From a virus: 50,267 nt of DNA. Positions within the stretch are counted from its first letter, which is position 1; each line of letters starts with the position of its first letter. The notes beneath the pieces were generated by a model, which worked only from the letters and a program-made list of their open reading frames with translations, was not told the origin of the DNA and did no database searches. Positions 15,754 to 23,821 of the stretch are shown one piece after another. The stretch covers positions 1-50,267 of IMG/VR virus record IMGVR_UViG_3300025769_000185, one strand, 5' to 3'. The position numbers and the translations under genes are program-made.

Positions 15754-15915
15754 ATGGATTTACTTACAATAATCAATACGGTTACAACGATTGTCACTAT
15801 CGCATCGTTGATTGCTGCAAGCACCCCGACACCCAAAGATGATGAGTGGATCGCAAAGCTGTATAGCTTCATTGATTTGCTTGCCATCAACATAGGTAAG
15901 GCTAAAGACAAGTGA
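15754..15915 (+). CDS. small membrane protein of the lysis region (53 aa)
   Basis: ATG 15754 to TGA 15913-15915, preceded by AAGGAG (15738-15743). Residues 2-24 (DLLTIINTVTTIVTIASLIA) form one membrane segment. It is followed by 'STPTPKDDEWIAKLYSFID', an amphipathic second helix and a basic end. The 'TPTPKDD-W-KLY-ID-LA-N-GKAK' pattern is one I remember from small proteins near holin genes in environmental phages. It could be a holin, antiholin or other membrane helper in lysis. The GTG of the next gene overlaps its stop. The role is inferred from topology and neighbours. Confidence 0.7.
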   Translation: MDLLTIINTVTTIVTIASLIAASTPTPKDDEWIAKLYSFIDLLAINIGKAKDK

Positions 15916-16097
15916 CACCCACTGAAAAAGCTATAGCAAAGATTGAAGCGCATGAGAAAGAGTGCGCTATACGCTACCAAGGCATTGAGCAGCGCCTCCA
16001 AGACGGGAGTAAGCGGTTTGATCGCCTTGAGCTAATGATTTGGGGCGTATATGTCACGGTGGTTGTTGCAGTAGCTTTACCGCAGTTTATGGCCTAA
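15912..16097 (+). CDS. XhlA-like membrane-anchored coiled-coil protein (61 aa)
   Basis: It starts with GTG at 15912, overlapping the previous TGA (GTGA). Residues 1-38 form a charged coiled coil (IAKIEAHEKECAIRYQGIEQ, then RLQDGSKRFDRLE), and residues 41-60 a single membrane segment (LMIWGVYVTVVVAVALPQFM). Coiled coil followed by one C-terminal membrane helix is the architecture of haemolysin XhlA-type lysis accessories, which work with a holin. 'EKECAIRY...EQRL-DGSKRFDRLE' is a recurring phage pattern. Probably a lysis helper or antiholin. Confidence 0.7.
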   Translation: MTPTEKAIAKIEAHEKECAIRYQGIEQRLQDGSKRFDRLELMIWGVYVTVVVAVALPQFMA

Positions 16098-16099
16098 CC

Positions 16100-16549
16100 A
16101 TGATTGGTGAAATCGCGGCTATCGTGGCTGGCGTAAACGCTGCTACCAGTGCGATAAAACAGGTCGCTGAGACCACCAACGACATCTCCAGTATTTCCAG
16201 TTTCTTATCGACTCTCGGCGGTGCCGAAGTTGAGCTTCAACGTGCCCAGAATGAGGGTAAGCTATCAGAAGCTGATGCTGTAAAAGCCGCTTTAGCAAAG
16301 AAACAGATCCAAGAGACCATGCGTGAGATCAAGGACATGTTCACCGTCTCCGGGAACGGGGATCTGTACCAAGAAGCGATGACCGCTATGGCTGAAGCTC
16401 GAAAAGCTAAACAAACCGAGCTAGCAAGAAAGGCTGCTGCCAAGAAGAAGTTTTGGAAAGATGTCAGAGAGATAGGGGCGGTTCTAGCGGTTCTGATTAT
16501 CCTTCTTCCCTTGACTTTGGCTGTTCTGCTGGCGTGGTTAACAGCGTGA
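16100..16549 (+). CDS. lysis-region protein with C-terminal membrane anchor (149 aa)
   Basis: I chose the ATG at 16100, two bases after the stop of the XhlA-like gene, over an upstream in-frame ATG that would run through that gene. The N-terminus (IGEIAAIVAGVNAATSAIKQ) is weakly hydrophobic. The centre is a long helical coiled-coil region (EVELQRAQNEGKLSEADAV; EAMTAMAEARKAKQTELARK), and residues about 127-147 (IGAVLAVLIILLPLTLAVLL) form a strong membrane segment with the C-terminus probably facing out. It lies between two membrane-protein genes of the lysis cassette. It might be a spanin-like, antiholin or virion membrane protein; I cannot decide. Confidence 0.65.
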   Translation: MIGEIAAIVAGVNAATSAIKQVAETTNDISSISSFLSTLGGAEVELQRAQNEGKLSEADAVKAALAKKQIQETMREIKDMFTVSGNGDLYQEAMTAMAEARKAKQTELARKAAAKKKFWKDVREIGAVLAVLIILLPLTLAVLLAWLTA

Positions 16550-16566
16550 TTAGGAAATAATATATT

Positions 16567-16950
16567 ATGAGTATCGTCGCATCGTTAGTAGGGCCAGTTA
16601 CAGGGCTGTTGGACAAGTTCATAGAGGACAAGGATCAAAAGAACGCCTTGGCTCATGAGATTGCCACGATGTCCGAGAAACACGCTCACGAGGCGCTAAA
16701 GGGCCAGCTTGAAATCAACAAAATGGAAGCTGCACATAAGTCGTTATTTGTTGCTGGGTGGAGACCTTGCATCGGCTGGATATGCGCTCTTGGCCTGCTG
16801 TACAACACCATAATTGCCAACATCCTTGGTATTTGGTTCGCAGTGCCAGAAGTAGATACAACGCTGCTTGTGCCCGTTATGATGGGGATGTTGGGCTTGG
16901 GCGCTATGCGCTCCTACGAAAAGGTTAACTCTGTCGCACGGGAGAAGTAA
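16567..16950 (+). CDS. holin, 3-TM superfamily
   Basis: A 127-aa protein. Its N-terminal helix (VASLVGPVTGLLDKFIEDKD), charged linker and the signature 'SLFVAGWRPCIGWICALGLLY' are typical of the 'holin of 3 TMs' family (PF11351-type). A second hydrophobic segment (TTLLVPVMMGMLGLGAM) follows and the end is basic. By family knowledge it accumulates in the inner membrane and opens it at a set time to release the endolysin, which is encoded directly downstream with TAATG overlap. AGGAAA lies upstream of the ATG. Confidence 0.85.
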   Translation: MSIVASLVGPVTGLLDKFIEDKDQKNALAHEIATMSEKHAHEALKGQLEINKMEAAHKSLFVAGWRPCIGWICALGLLYNTIIANILGIWFAVPEVDTTLLVPVMMGMLGLGAMRSYEKVNSVAREK

Positions 16951-17369
16951 TGGGCGAGCTAATTGAAATGGTTAAGCGCCATGAAGGCGTCAAATCCCAT
17001 GTTTACAAATGTACTCAGGGCTTTGAAACCATAGGCGTAGGCCGAAATATATCCGAGTCTGGGCTGGGTTTGTCGCCGGATGAGATTGATTACTTATTAA
17101 GTAACGACTTAGAGCGTTGCCACCAAGAGTTGCAGGATGCGTATTATTGGTACGGTGGGCTAAACCAAGCTAGACGAGACGCGATGGTCGATATGTGTTT
17201 CAATCTAGGTATTACGCGGCTGCGTGGGTTTGTTAACGCTCTGGAAGCTATGTCTCGTGAGCAGTTTGACATCGCCGCTGATGAGTTTATGGACAGCCGT
17301 TGGGCCAAACAAGTCGGTAACCGTGCCGTAGAGGTAACTGAAATGATCCGTACAGGTGAGTATAGATAA
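16950..17369 (+). CDS. endolysin, T4-type lysozyme (GH24)
   Basis: A 139-aa protein aligning by eye with T4 lysozyme over its whole length. Glu12 (RHEGVK) is the catalytic acid. 'YKCTQGFETIGVG' corresponds to the T4 segment with D20 and T26, and 'DMCFNLGITRLRGF' and 'DSRWAKQVGNRAVEVTEMIRTG' match the C-terminal lobe. Spacing E-8-C-5-T fits the catalytic triad of phage lysozymes, with Cys21 replacing the usual Asp and Thr27 retained. It hydrolyses the MurNAc-GlcNAc bonds of peptidoglycan. There is no signal or SAR segment, so holin-dependent release is expected. Overlaps the holin and tail genes by 1 nt each. Confidence 0.9.
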   Translation: MGELIEMVKRHEGVKSHVYKCTQGFETIGVGRNISESGLGLSPDEIDYLLSNDLERCHQELQDAYYWYGGLNQARRDAMVDMCFNLGITRLRGFVNALEAMSREQFDIAADEFMDSRWAKQVGNRAVEVTEMIRTGEYR

Positions 17370-19225
17370 TGCCGCTGCGTAAGTTGCTATTCCGTCCCGG
17401 AGTCAACCGTGAAACTACTCGTTATGCGGCTGAAGAGGGTTGGTATGACTGCGATAAAGTCAGATTTCGCGGAGGTTTACCGGAAAAAATTGGCGGTTGG
17501 CAGGTTATATCCCTCAACACCTTTCTTGGCGTTTGTAGATCGTTATTTGGTTGGGTTACGTTAAACAACCAGAACCTGTTAGGTGTAGGTACCAATCTAA
17601 AGTTTTACGTTGAAAAAGGTGGGGCGTACTTCGACGTAACACCTGAACGCACTCCATCTGGCGTATCGCTTACAGATCCGTTCACCACTGTAAGTGGCTC
17701 TACCACGGTAACTGTGACTGATGCGGCTGGTGGGTATATAAACGGCGATTTTGTTACGTTTAGCGGTGCCTCTGCTGTAGGAGGACTTACGTTAAATGGT
17801 GAGTTCCAAATAACCTACTCTACTGGTAATACCTACACTATCGAAGCATCTTCCGCAGCTTCATCATCCGCTACTGGTGGCGGCTCTGTAACGGCAATAT
17901 ACCAAATAAATGTTGGCCCGGAGTTCGCTGTGCCATTAGTAGGTTGGGGTGCCGGTGCTTGGAATGCAGGTACTTGGGGTAACGGAGCTATTTCTAGTGA
18001 TAGCTTACGCCTCTGGAGCCAATCTAACTTTGGCGAAGATTTAATTTTTGGCCCTCGTGGGGGCAGAGTATATTTCTGGGATGCGTCTCCTACTGACGCA
18101 TTGACAACCCCTGCGGTAGATCTTTCCACTAGACTTGGGGCGTCCAATGTCCCCGTTATACAAAATTTTATCCTAGTATCTGACGTGAGCCGATTTGTGT
18201 TCTGTTTTGGTACTAACACGTTAGGTACAACCGCTTTAGATCCGATGCTAATTCGGTGGTCAGACCAAGAAGACGCGCTAAACTGGACACCCGCTGCAAC
18301 TAATCAAGCTGGTGATATACGGCTGTCTAATGGGTCTGGGATCGTAACAGCTATACAATCGCGCCAAGAAATACTGGTATGGACTGATTCCGCCCTATAC
18401 GCATTACAGTATGTTGGGGGCACGATAGTTTGGGGTACGCAGTTACTCGGCTCTAATATCTCAATAGCGTCTACCCGTGCGGTAGCATATTCTGATGGCG
18501 TCTCTTATTGGATGGGTAGAGATTCCTTCTACCGTTACGATGGTGGCGTTAGCGTACTGCGATGTGATCTAAAACGGCATGTGTTCAATGATTTTAACTT
18601 TGAGCAGTCACAGCAGGCTTTCGCTGCAACAAACGAAGGTTTTGGTGAGATCTGGTGGTTCTACTGCTCCGCTAATTCTACGGCTGTAGATAAGTATGTG
18701 GTTTACAATCACGAACAAGATATTTGGTATTTCGGCACTATGGGGCGTAGTGCGTGGCTCGATTCGGGATTGCGTGAACACCCTATGGCTGCTACTTACA
18801 CGAACAGGTTGGTTAACCACGAGCAAGGTGTAGACAGTAATGAGGCTGGGGCTAATGAAGCTATAAATGCGTATATAACGTCCGCCGAATTCGATATTGA
18901 CGATGGAGATAGGTTTTCATTCATACGCCGAGTGCTGCCGGATATAACCTTCGACGGGTCTACAGCAGATAGCCCTAACGCTACTATGGAGTTACTACCT
19001 CTACAGTCATCTGGTTCTGGGTACAATAACCCGTTGTCAGAAGGTGGGAGTAGTACCGGCGCTGTAACTCGTTCCGCCTCTGTGCCGATTGAGGTATACA
19101 CGTCACAAATAAATACTCGTGTGCGCGGTAGGCAGTTATCTATAAAGGTGCAGTCTGGTGATGTGGGCGTGACTTGGCAGTTAGGTACACCCCGTATAGA
19201 TATACGTCCCGATGGTAGGCGGTAA
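17369..19225 (+). CDS. tail nozzle/hub protein with predicted beta-propeller
   Basis: A 618-aa protein. The N-terminus 'PLRKLLFRPGVNRETTRYAAEEGWYDCDKVRFR' followed by 'GGLPEKIGGW' is a signature I recall from large tail proteins of marine podoviruses that replace T7 gp12/P22 gp10. The body alternates beta strands with Trp/Gly turns (NLLGVGTNLKFYV, LIRWSDQEDALNWTPA, ILVWTDSALYALQYVGG, YWMGRDSFYRYDGG), which suggests blades of a propeller. An inserted Thr/Ser-rich beta domain covers about residues 100-180. The C-terminal part (RRVLPDITFDGS; SIKVQSGDVGVTWQLGTPRIDIRPDGRR) is another beta domain. It probably forms the tail tube or nozzle. It starts by TAATG overlap with the endolysin gene. Confidence 0.7.
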   Translation: MPLRKLLFRPGVNRETTRYAAEEGWYDCDKVRFRGGLPEKIGGWQVISLNTFLGVCRSLFGWVTLNNQNLLGVGTNLKFYVEKGGAYFDVTPERTPSGVSLTDPFTTVSGSTTVTVTDAAGGYINGDFVTFSGASAVGGLTLNGEFQITYSTGNTYTIEASSAASSSATGGGSVTAIYQINVGPEFAVPLVGWGAGAWNAGTWGNGAISSDSLRLWSQSNFGEDLIFGPRGGRVYFWDASPTDALTTPAVDLSTRLGASNVPVIQNFILVSDVSRFVFCFGTNTLGTTALDPMLIRWSDQEDALNWTPAATNQAGDIRLSNGSGIVTAIQSRQEILVWTDSALYALQYVGGTIVWGTQLLGSNISIASTRAVAYSDGVSYWMGRDSFYRYDGGVSVLRCDLKRHVFNDFNFEQSQQAFAATNEGFGEIWWFYCSANSTAVDKYVVYNHEQDIWYFGTMGRSAWLDSGLREHPMAATYTNRLVNHEQGVDSNEAGANEAINAYITSAEFDIDDGDRFSFIRRVLPDITFDGSTADSPNATMELLPLQSSGSGYNNPLSEGGSSTGAVTRSASVPIEVYTSQINTRVRGRQLSIKVQSGDVGVTWQLGTPRIDIRPDGRR

Positions 19226-20112
19226 TGACTGTCGATATAGATTTTGTAGCCCCCAGACTACCGACGCCCCCACAAGGGTACGATCAACAGGCGTTTGAGC
19301 AGTTTAACAACGTACTGCGTATATACTTTAACCAGTTAGACCAAGCACTGAGAAACGCTATGGCAGTTCAAGAACCGTATGAGTTACAAGTATCTAAAGG
19401 ACAAGTTGTGGGGGCTTCTTCTTTGTATAAGTTTGGGTACAACCCAGATATAAATGGTACTGAAGAAACAATATGGTCGCAGGGAGGTGATGTAGTATGG
19501 CCTGCCGCAGCGTTTACGGCGTTTATTAGTAGCTCTAGCACCGCAGATACTAACGCTGGTACAGGCGCACAAACCGTTACTGTAGAGGGTTTAGACGAAA
19601 ATTACGTCGCTCAAAGCGTTACTGTAAACATGAATGGGCAGACACAGGTGCAGATTGGCGATGCGTCAGGATGGATACGCATTAATCGCGCTTTCGTTGC
19701 TACTGCGGGGTCAGGGGGCACTGCTGCGGGTACTGTCTATATCGCAGCTACTGGAGTGTCTTCTGGTGTACCTACAGGCACTGTTTATGCGAGCATCACC
19801 GACGGTAACCAGACGCAGATGGCGGTTTATACCGTACCCGCTTCTCATACGTTATACCTAGATGACCTTATATTTACCGCTGCTATATCGCAGGCTAATA
19901 ACTACGCTACCGTTAAACTTAGTACCAGAGACTTTGGGTCGAATGTATTTAGGACTAAGTTCATCAATGTATTGCAGAGTAATGAGCTAATCATAGATTT
20001 TGAGTTTCCTCTGGCTATACCAGAAAAGACGGATATAGAGTGCCGTGCTGTAACCAGTAATACCAACAACCAAATCGGCGCGTCATTCCAAGGCGTTTTG
20101 ATAACTAACTAG
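19225..20112 (+). CDS. virion protein with beta-sandwich domain, tail-associated (295 aa)
   Basis: Residues 1-50 contain a Pro-rich start and a helix (QQAFEQFNNVLRIYFNQLDQ) that may be an attachment segment. From about residue 57 a beta domain begins (KFGYNPDINGTEETIWSQGG, then VTVEGLDENYVAQSVTVN). This matches a domain I recall in cyanophage and marine-phage virion proteins, where 'GTEETIW..GG' leads into a Thr/Ser-rich beta-sandwich. Likely a minor tail or baseplate-like protein. It follows the nozzle gene with TAATG overlap. Confidence 0.65.
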   Translation: MTVDIDFVAPRLPTPPQGYDQQAFEQFNNVLRIYFNQLDQALRNAMAVQEPYELQVSKGQVVGASSLYKFGYNPDINGTEETIWSQGGDVVWPAAAFTAFISSSSTADTNAGTGAQTVTVEGLDENYVAQSVTVNMNGQTQVQIGDASGWIRINRAFVATAGSGGTAAGTVYIAATGVSSGVPTGTVYASITDGNQTQMAVYTVPASHTLYLDDLIFTAAISQANNYATVKLSTRDFGSNVFRTKFINVLQSNELIIDFEFPLAIPEKTDIECRAVTSNTNNQIGASFQGVLITN

Positions 20113-20120
20113 GTGCAGCG

Positions 20121-22895
20121 ATGATAGGTAGTTTTGGTGGTTTTGGTGGTATGGGTCTGGGGGCATTTAGCAACTTCACCCTGCCTTCCGAAGAAGAAAT
20201 ACAAGCACGTCTAAAAGCCTCTGGTATACAAGGCTATGGCCCTCCTACTTCTGTTGTAGCGCCCATACCTACAACACCACCCCCTGCATCACCTATTGTG
20301 ACTCCTATAAAGTACGATCACGTAGGTCGCCCAAGTGTTACTAAGGTATCCACTCCTAAGCCTACGCCTGTACCCCCTGCCTTCGGCTTCACAACGCCCA
20401 AAACGTCTAGTCGATTTGAAGAAGAGGCAGTGGCTGCTAGAAGAGATGCTTTGGCTAGGCAGGAAGCTCAACGTAAGGCAGCGGAAAAAGCAGCGGCAGA
20501 TGCAGCAGCGCGTAAAGCAGCTCAAGCGGAAGCGGCTGCTAGAAAAGCTAGACAGGAAGCAGAACGTAAAGCCGCAGAAGAAGCCGCAAAGAAACGGGTT
20601 GCACCTAAACCAACGCCTGTAACACCTCCAAATAGAGTGGGTCAGCCTGTAGGTATGGGGGAGTTCATACCCGAACCAACGCCTGTAACACCCGTAACAC
20701 CTATCCCTGCCCCCTCTACGGCAGACCCAGTGATAGCTGCCGACGCCCTAAAAAACATGCGAGCCATGACTAAGAACATGACTCCAGAACAGCTACGCAA
20801 AATATCAACATATGCGCCGGAGTTGGCTGAACAGCTAAGAGGGCCAACAACACCTAAGAGTGCCATTCAGTCGTACAAAGACACGCTACTAGGTGCTGCT
20901 AGCAGGAATGTGTATGACATTATAGACGATGTAGATGAAGTAGATGATTTCTACGATATGGCGTTCAAGGGTAGTGTATTAGAGCCGTTAAAGTCTAAAG
21001 AGCCAGAGCAGAAGGAGGCTAGACCCGATGGCAAAGCCCGAGGAGATCAGTATTTGTCGGGCAAACGTGGTGATGTGTTTGCATTTACTCCTGACGAATA
21101 TATATCTGAGGTAGGTGCCCCCGAGTATTTGAAAGGCTTAAAGAGCGGCGTTGGTGCAGACAAGGATGTGATTCGATCTGCTTATGCCTCTATCGCTAAT
21201 ACGGGCGGTGCAGATACTGCGGCAGCATTAAGCAGCTATTACGGGTTTGATGTTGCACCTAGCGGTGCGGCACCAGATATTAAGAACTTTGGCGGTAACT
21301 ACGAAGAGCATACAAACGCTTCACAAGAACAGATTTCCGAATTTCAGTCACTTATCAAGCCTGTGCTGGCAGAGACTATACCCTACCTACAAGCCACTGA
21401 AGGGTTAGATTATCAAGACGCATTGCTAGAAGCGTACAAACGCGACCCCATGATCCAGTCTATGTACGCCAAGTACGGTGTGCAGCCAGTACGTCAGACA
21501 AAAGACGGATCTACTTACCTGTATGACCCTATGACTTTCGGTGAAATACGCACCAAAGAAGTCAAAGACAGCTCTGTTAAAGACGCGCTCAAAGTAGCTG
21601 CTATCGTGGGTTTATCTCTTGTTGGTGGTGGAGCACTGGCTGGTACGGCTGCATTTGGTGGTGGTACGTCTGCGGCTGGCTCTGCATTGGCTTATGGCAC
21701 AACATCAGCCGGTATTACCGCAGCTACAGGCGGAGACACTAACGACATCTTAAAATCCTTTGCTCTTGGTGGTGTAGGGGGATTCGCTAAAGGACTTAAT
21801 GCGGCGGCAGAAGCAAGTAAAGCCAGTTTAGCTACTGCCGTGCTTGAAGCTGGTGGTGGGGGTGCAAGTCCGGCACTAATAGAAGCCGCAAATGCTGCCG
21901 CAAAAACTGCCGATACGTTTGGTAAGGTAGTGCAAGGAGCTAAGTTTGTAGACGCTGCTATAGATGGGGACTTAGCAGGTGCTGCGGTTGCTGCGTTCGG
22001 CCCTAAATTTACCAAGACAGCGATGGACAAAGTTGGTTTAGATGAGGAGTTTTTAGATGGGTATAACATCAATCAAGATGATGCCGTTGCAGGACTTGTT
22101 AAAACTCAGCTTGAGCTAACAAAGGGTACCGATTTTGGCGATGCTATAGCCAGAGGCTTTGGTGAATACATCATGGAAGGTGGTGCATTAGCGCCTAGCA
22201 ACGTAAAAACACCCGAGTTCATCAAAATGATAGGCGATGCAATCAAGGAAGCTGGTAGTGGGATTGACGATGCGCTTTTACAACCTGTTAAGGGTTTTGT
22301 AGAAGGTACCGTTGAGGTACTAGGTGATGTGGCAGAGCCTGTGGTGGACGTAATCGAAGACGTAGCAGGCGCAGTAGTAGATAAAGCACCGCTTATAGAA
22401 GATGCAGCAAGGGCTACAGGTTCAGCAATAGAGGACGTTGTTAAGCCGATAGTAGATCCGATAATTGATGCTGCACCTGCTGTAGAAGACGCAATCAAAG
22501 AAGCAGGTCGTACTGTAGATGATGTAATCATAGAACCAGTAAAGGACATAGTAGAAGAGGTTGTAGAATCTATACCTGATGTCGATGTTGACCTACCTGA
22601 TGTCGATGTTGACCTACCTGATGTCGATGTTGACCTACCTGATGTCGATGTTGGGCTGCCCACATCTACGCCCACATCTACGCCCGTAACCATGCCCTCA
22701 TATGCCTATACCCCCGGCATAATCGAAGAACGTGGGGCCGAACTGTTTGACCTTGGCGAACAGCGAGGAAGAGAAGTAGACCCTGTAACCGCTTACTTAG
22801 CCAGCATCACGGGTAGTGGTATGGCAAATGGTGGTGTAGTCAGAAGTTCTTATGGTAATCTTGACGAGCTGCTACGTATAGTTGGAGGCAAGTGA
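20121..22895 (+). CDS. large internal/ejection virion protein (924 aa)
   Basis: Residues 1-15 are Gly/Phe-rich. Residues about 95-155 form an Ala/Lys/Glu single long helix or coiled coil (ARRDALARQEAQRKAAEKAA). Residues about 490-550 are a glycine-zipper hydrophobic stretch (GLSLVGGGALAGTAAFGGG) able to enter membranes. Residues about 715-800 are acidic, Val/Asp-rich repeats, ending in four 7-residue PDVDVDL units. The tail carries 'MANGGVVRSSYGNLDELLRIVGG'. No enzyme motif is visible. Length, helical repeats, membrane-like segment and position in a row of similar genes fit DNA-ejection proteins of podoviruses. The stop overlaps the next ATG (TGATG). Confidence 0.65.
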   Translation: MIGSFGGFGGMGLGAFSNFTLPSEEEIQARLKASGIQGYGPPTSVVAPIPTTPPPASPIVTPIKYDHVGRPSVTKVSTPKPTPVPPAFGFTTPKTSSRFEEEAVAARRDALARQEAQRKAAEKAAADAAARKAAQAEAAARKARQEAERKAAEEAAKKRVAPKPTPVTPPNRVGQPVGMGEFIPEPTPVTPVTPIPAPSTADPVIAADALKNMRAMTKNMTPEQLRKISTYAPELAEQLRGPTTPKSAIQSYKDTLLGAASRNVYDIIDDVDEVDDFYDMAFKGSVLEPLKSKEPEQKEARPDGKARGDQYLSGKRGDVFAFTPDEYISEVGAPEYLKGLKSGVGADKDVIRSAYASIANTGGADTAAALSSYYGFDVAPSGAAPDIKNFGGNYEEHTNASQEQISEFQSLIKPVLAETIPYLQATEGLDYQDALLEAYKRDPMIQSMYAKYGVQPVRQTKDGSTYLYDPMTFGEIRTKEVKDSSVKDALKVAAIVGLSLVGGGALAGTAAFGGGTSAAGSALAYGTTSAGITAATGGDTNDILKSFALGGVGGFAKGLNAAAEASKASLATAVLEAGGGGASPALIEAANAAAKTADTFGKVVQGAKFVDAAIDGDLAGAAVAAFGPKFTKTAMDKVGLDEEFLDGYNINQDDAVAGLVKTQLELTKGTDFGDAIARGFGEYIMEGGALAPSNVKTPEFIKMIGDAIKEAGSGIDDALLQPVKGFVEGTVEVLGDVAEPVVDVIEDVAGAVVDKAPLIEDAARATGSAIEDVVKPIVDPIIDAAPAVEDAIKEAGRTVDDVIIEPVKDIVEEVVESIPDVDVDLPDVDVDLPDVDVDLPDVDVGLPTSTPTSTPVTMPSYAYTPGIIEERGAELFDLGEQRGREVDPVTAYLASITGSGMANGGVVRSSYGNLDELLRIVGGK
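22575..22658 (+). repeat. four tandem 21-bp units encoding PDVDVDL
   Basis: CCTGATGTCGATGTTGACCTA is repeated at 22575, 22596 and 22617 without change, and a fourth copy at 22638 differs only in its last six bases. The run lies inside the 924-aa ejection-type protein and encodes an acidic Pro/Asp/Val heptad. It is followed by a duplicated 12-bp CCCACATCTACG unit. Exact identity between copies suggests recent slippage. Confidence 0.9.
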
Positions 22896-23818
22896 TGAGT
22901 TTAGATTTTGGTATGTTGGACGATCTATTAAGAACATCCGGCCCCTCTATGTCTGGCCCAGCCGATGCTGGATTTGACTACAGCATTTTCGATAACTACG
23001 GCACAGACGATGACCCCCTGTATGGGTTTGACTTAGATGATTTGTTACGAACTTCTAGCTCTTCTGAAGAAGACGATTTGTTGGAGCTTTTTGGCTTCGG
23101 TGAAGACGAGAGATCTAATGCTGACATACTCGACTTTCTTGCGGGTGCAAAAGAAAACGACTACAACCCTACATTTATGGACAGGGTAGGTGGTGCTCTA
23201 AGTCAGTTCTTCCCAGAAAGAAAAGGGTCTGGTGGTGCTGGTGGGTTACTTGAGCTATTAGGCCCATTAGCTCTAACCAGTTTCCTCAAAGACCGTGGTG
23301 TGTTTAAGCCTGATATAGCACCTGTGGGGTACCAAGGTAAAATACCTGAGTACACCGCTATACGAGAACAAGTTACAGGTAGAGACGATACAGACCGTCG
23401 CCCCGGCAGTAGTGGTAGACGTTATTTCTCTGACACCATATACGCCAAGAAGCCTGAAGGCCAAGAACCTATGACTGTAGAAGAAGCTCGTGCTAAAGCT
23501 AAAGCACAAGCAAGTGGGTTTGCCAATGGTGGTCGCGTGCTAGAAGATGGCGGCTATCTACAAGGTGATTCGGACGGGCAAGCAGACCTAGTTCCCGGTG
23601 ATATAGATGGTGTACAAGAAGCACGTTTGAGCCACGGTGAGTATGTGCTGCCTGCCGATTTAGTCGCTATACTAGGCAACGGTAATTCTGATGCAGGTGC
23701 CGCAGCACTGGATGATTTTATGTCCACAGTACGTAAGAAAGCCACTGGCACGCCGAAACAACAGAAAAACATCGACGCAGATCAAGTGCTTGCGATGTTA
23801 TCTAAGAGGATGTCGTAG
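22895..23818 (+). CDS. virion protein with conserved Gly-rich C-terminal motif (307 aa)
   Basis: I chose the ATG at 22895, 6 nt after GGAGG (22884-22888), over the GTG one codon upstream. The N-terminal third is acidic and carries two copies of 'LDDLLRTS' (near residues 8 and 43). The C-terminal third has 'ANGGRVLEDGGYLQGDSDGQ' followed by 'DLVPGDIDGVQEARLSHGEY', then 'VLPADLVAILGNGNSDAGA'. This segment (D-G-Q-x-D-x-V-P-x-x-I-D-G-x-x-x-A-x-L-S-x-G-E-Y) is a conserved end I recall in environmental podovirus virion proteins. Function unknown; position within the ejection-protein block suggests an internal virion role. It ends 3 nt before the next ATG. Confidence 0.65.
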   Translation: MSLDFGMLDDLLRTSGPSMSGPADAGFDYSIFDNYGTDDDPLYGFDLDDLLRTSSSSEEDDLLELFGFGEDERSNADILDFLAGAKENDYNPTFMDRVGGALSQFFPERKGSGGAGGLLELLGPLALTSFLKDRGVFKPDIAPVGYQGKIPEYTAIREQVTGRDDTDRRPGSSGRRYFSDTIYAKKPEGQEPMTVEEARAKAKAQASGFANGGRVLEDGGYLQGDSDGQADLVPGDIDGVQEARLSHGEYVLPADLVAILGNGNSDAGAAALDDFMSTVRKKATGTPKQQKNIDADQVLAMLSKRMS

Positions 23819-23821
23819 ACC

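Noticed and set aside
22106-22693. 195-codon minus-strand frame rich in Ser/Thr
   Set aside because: Mirror of the Val/Asp repeats of the 924-aa gene; the repeats themselves keep the opposite frame open.
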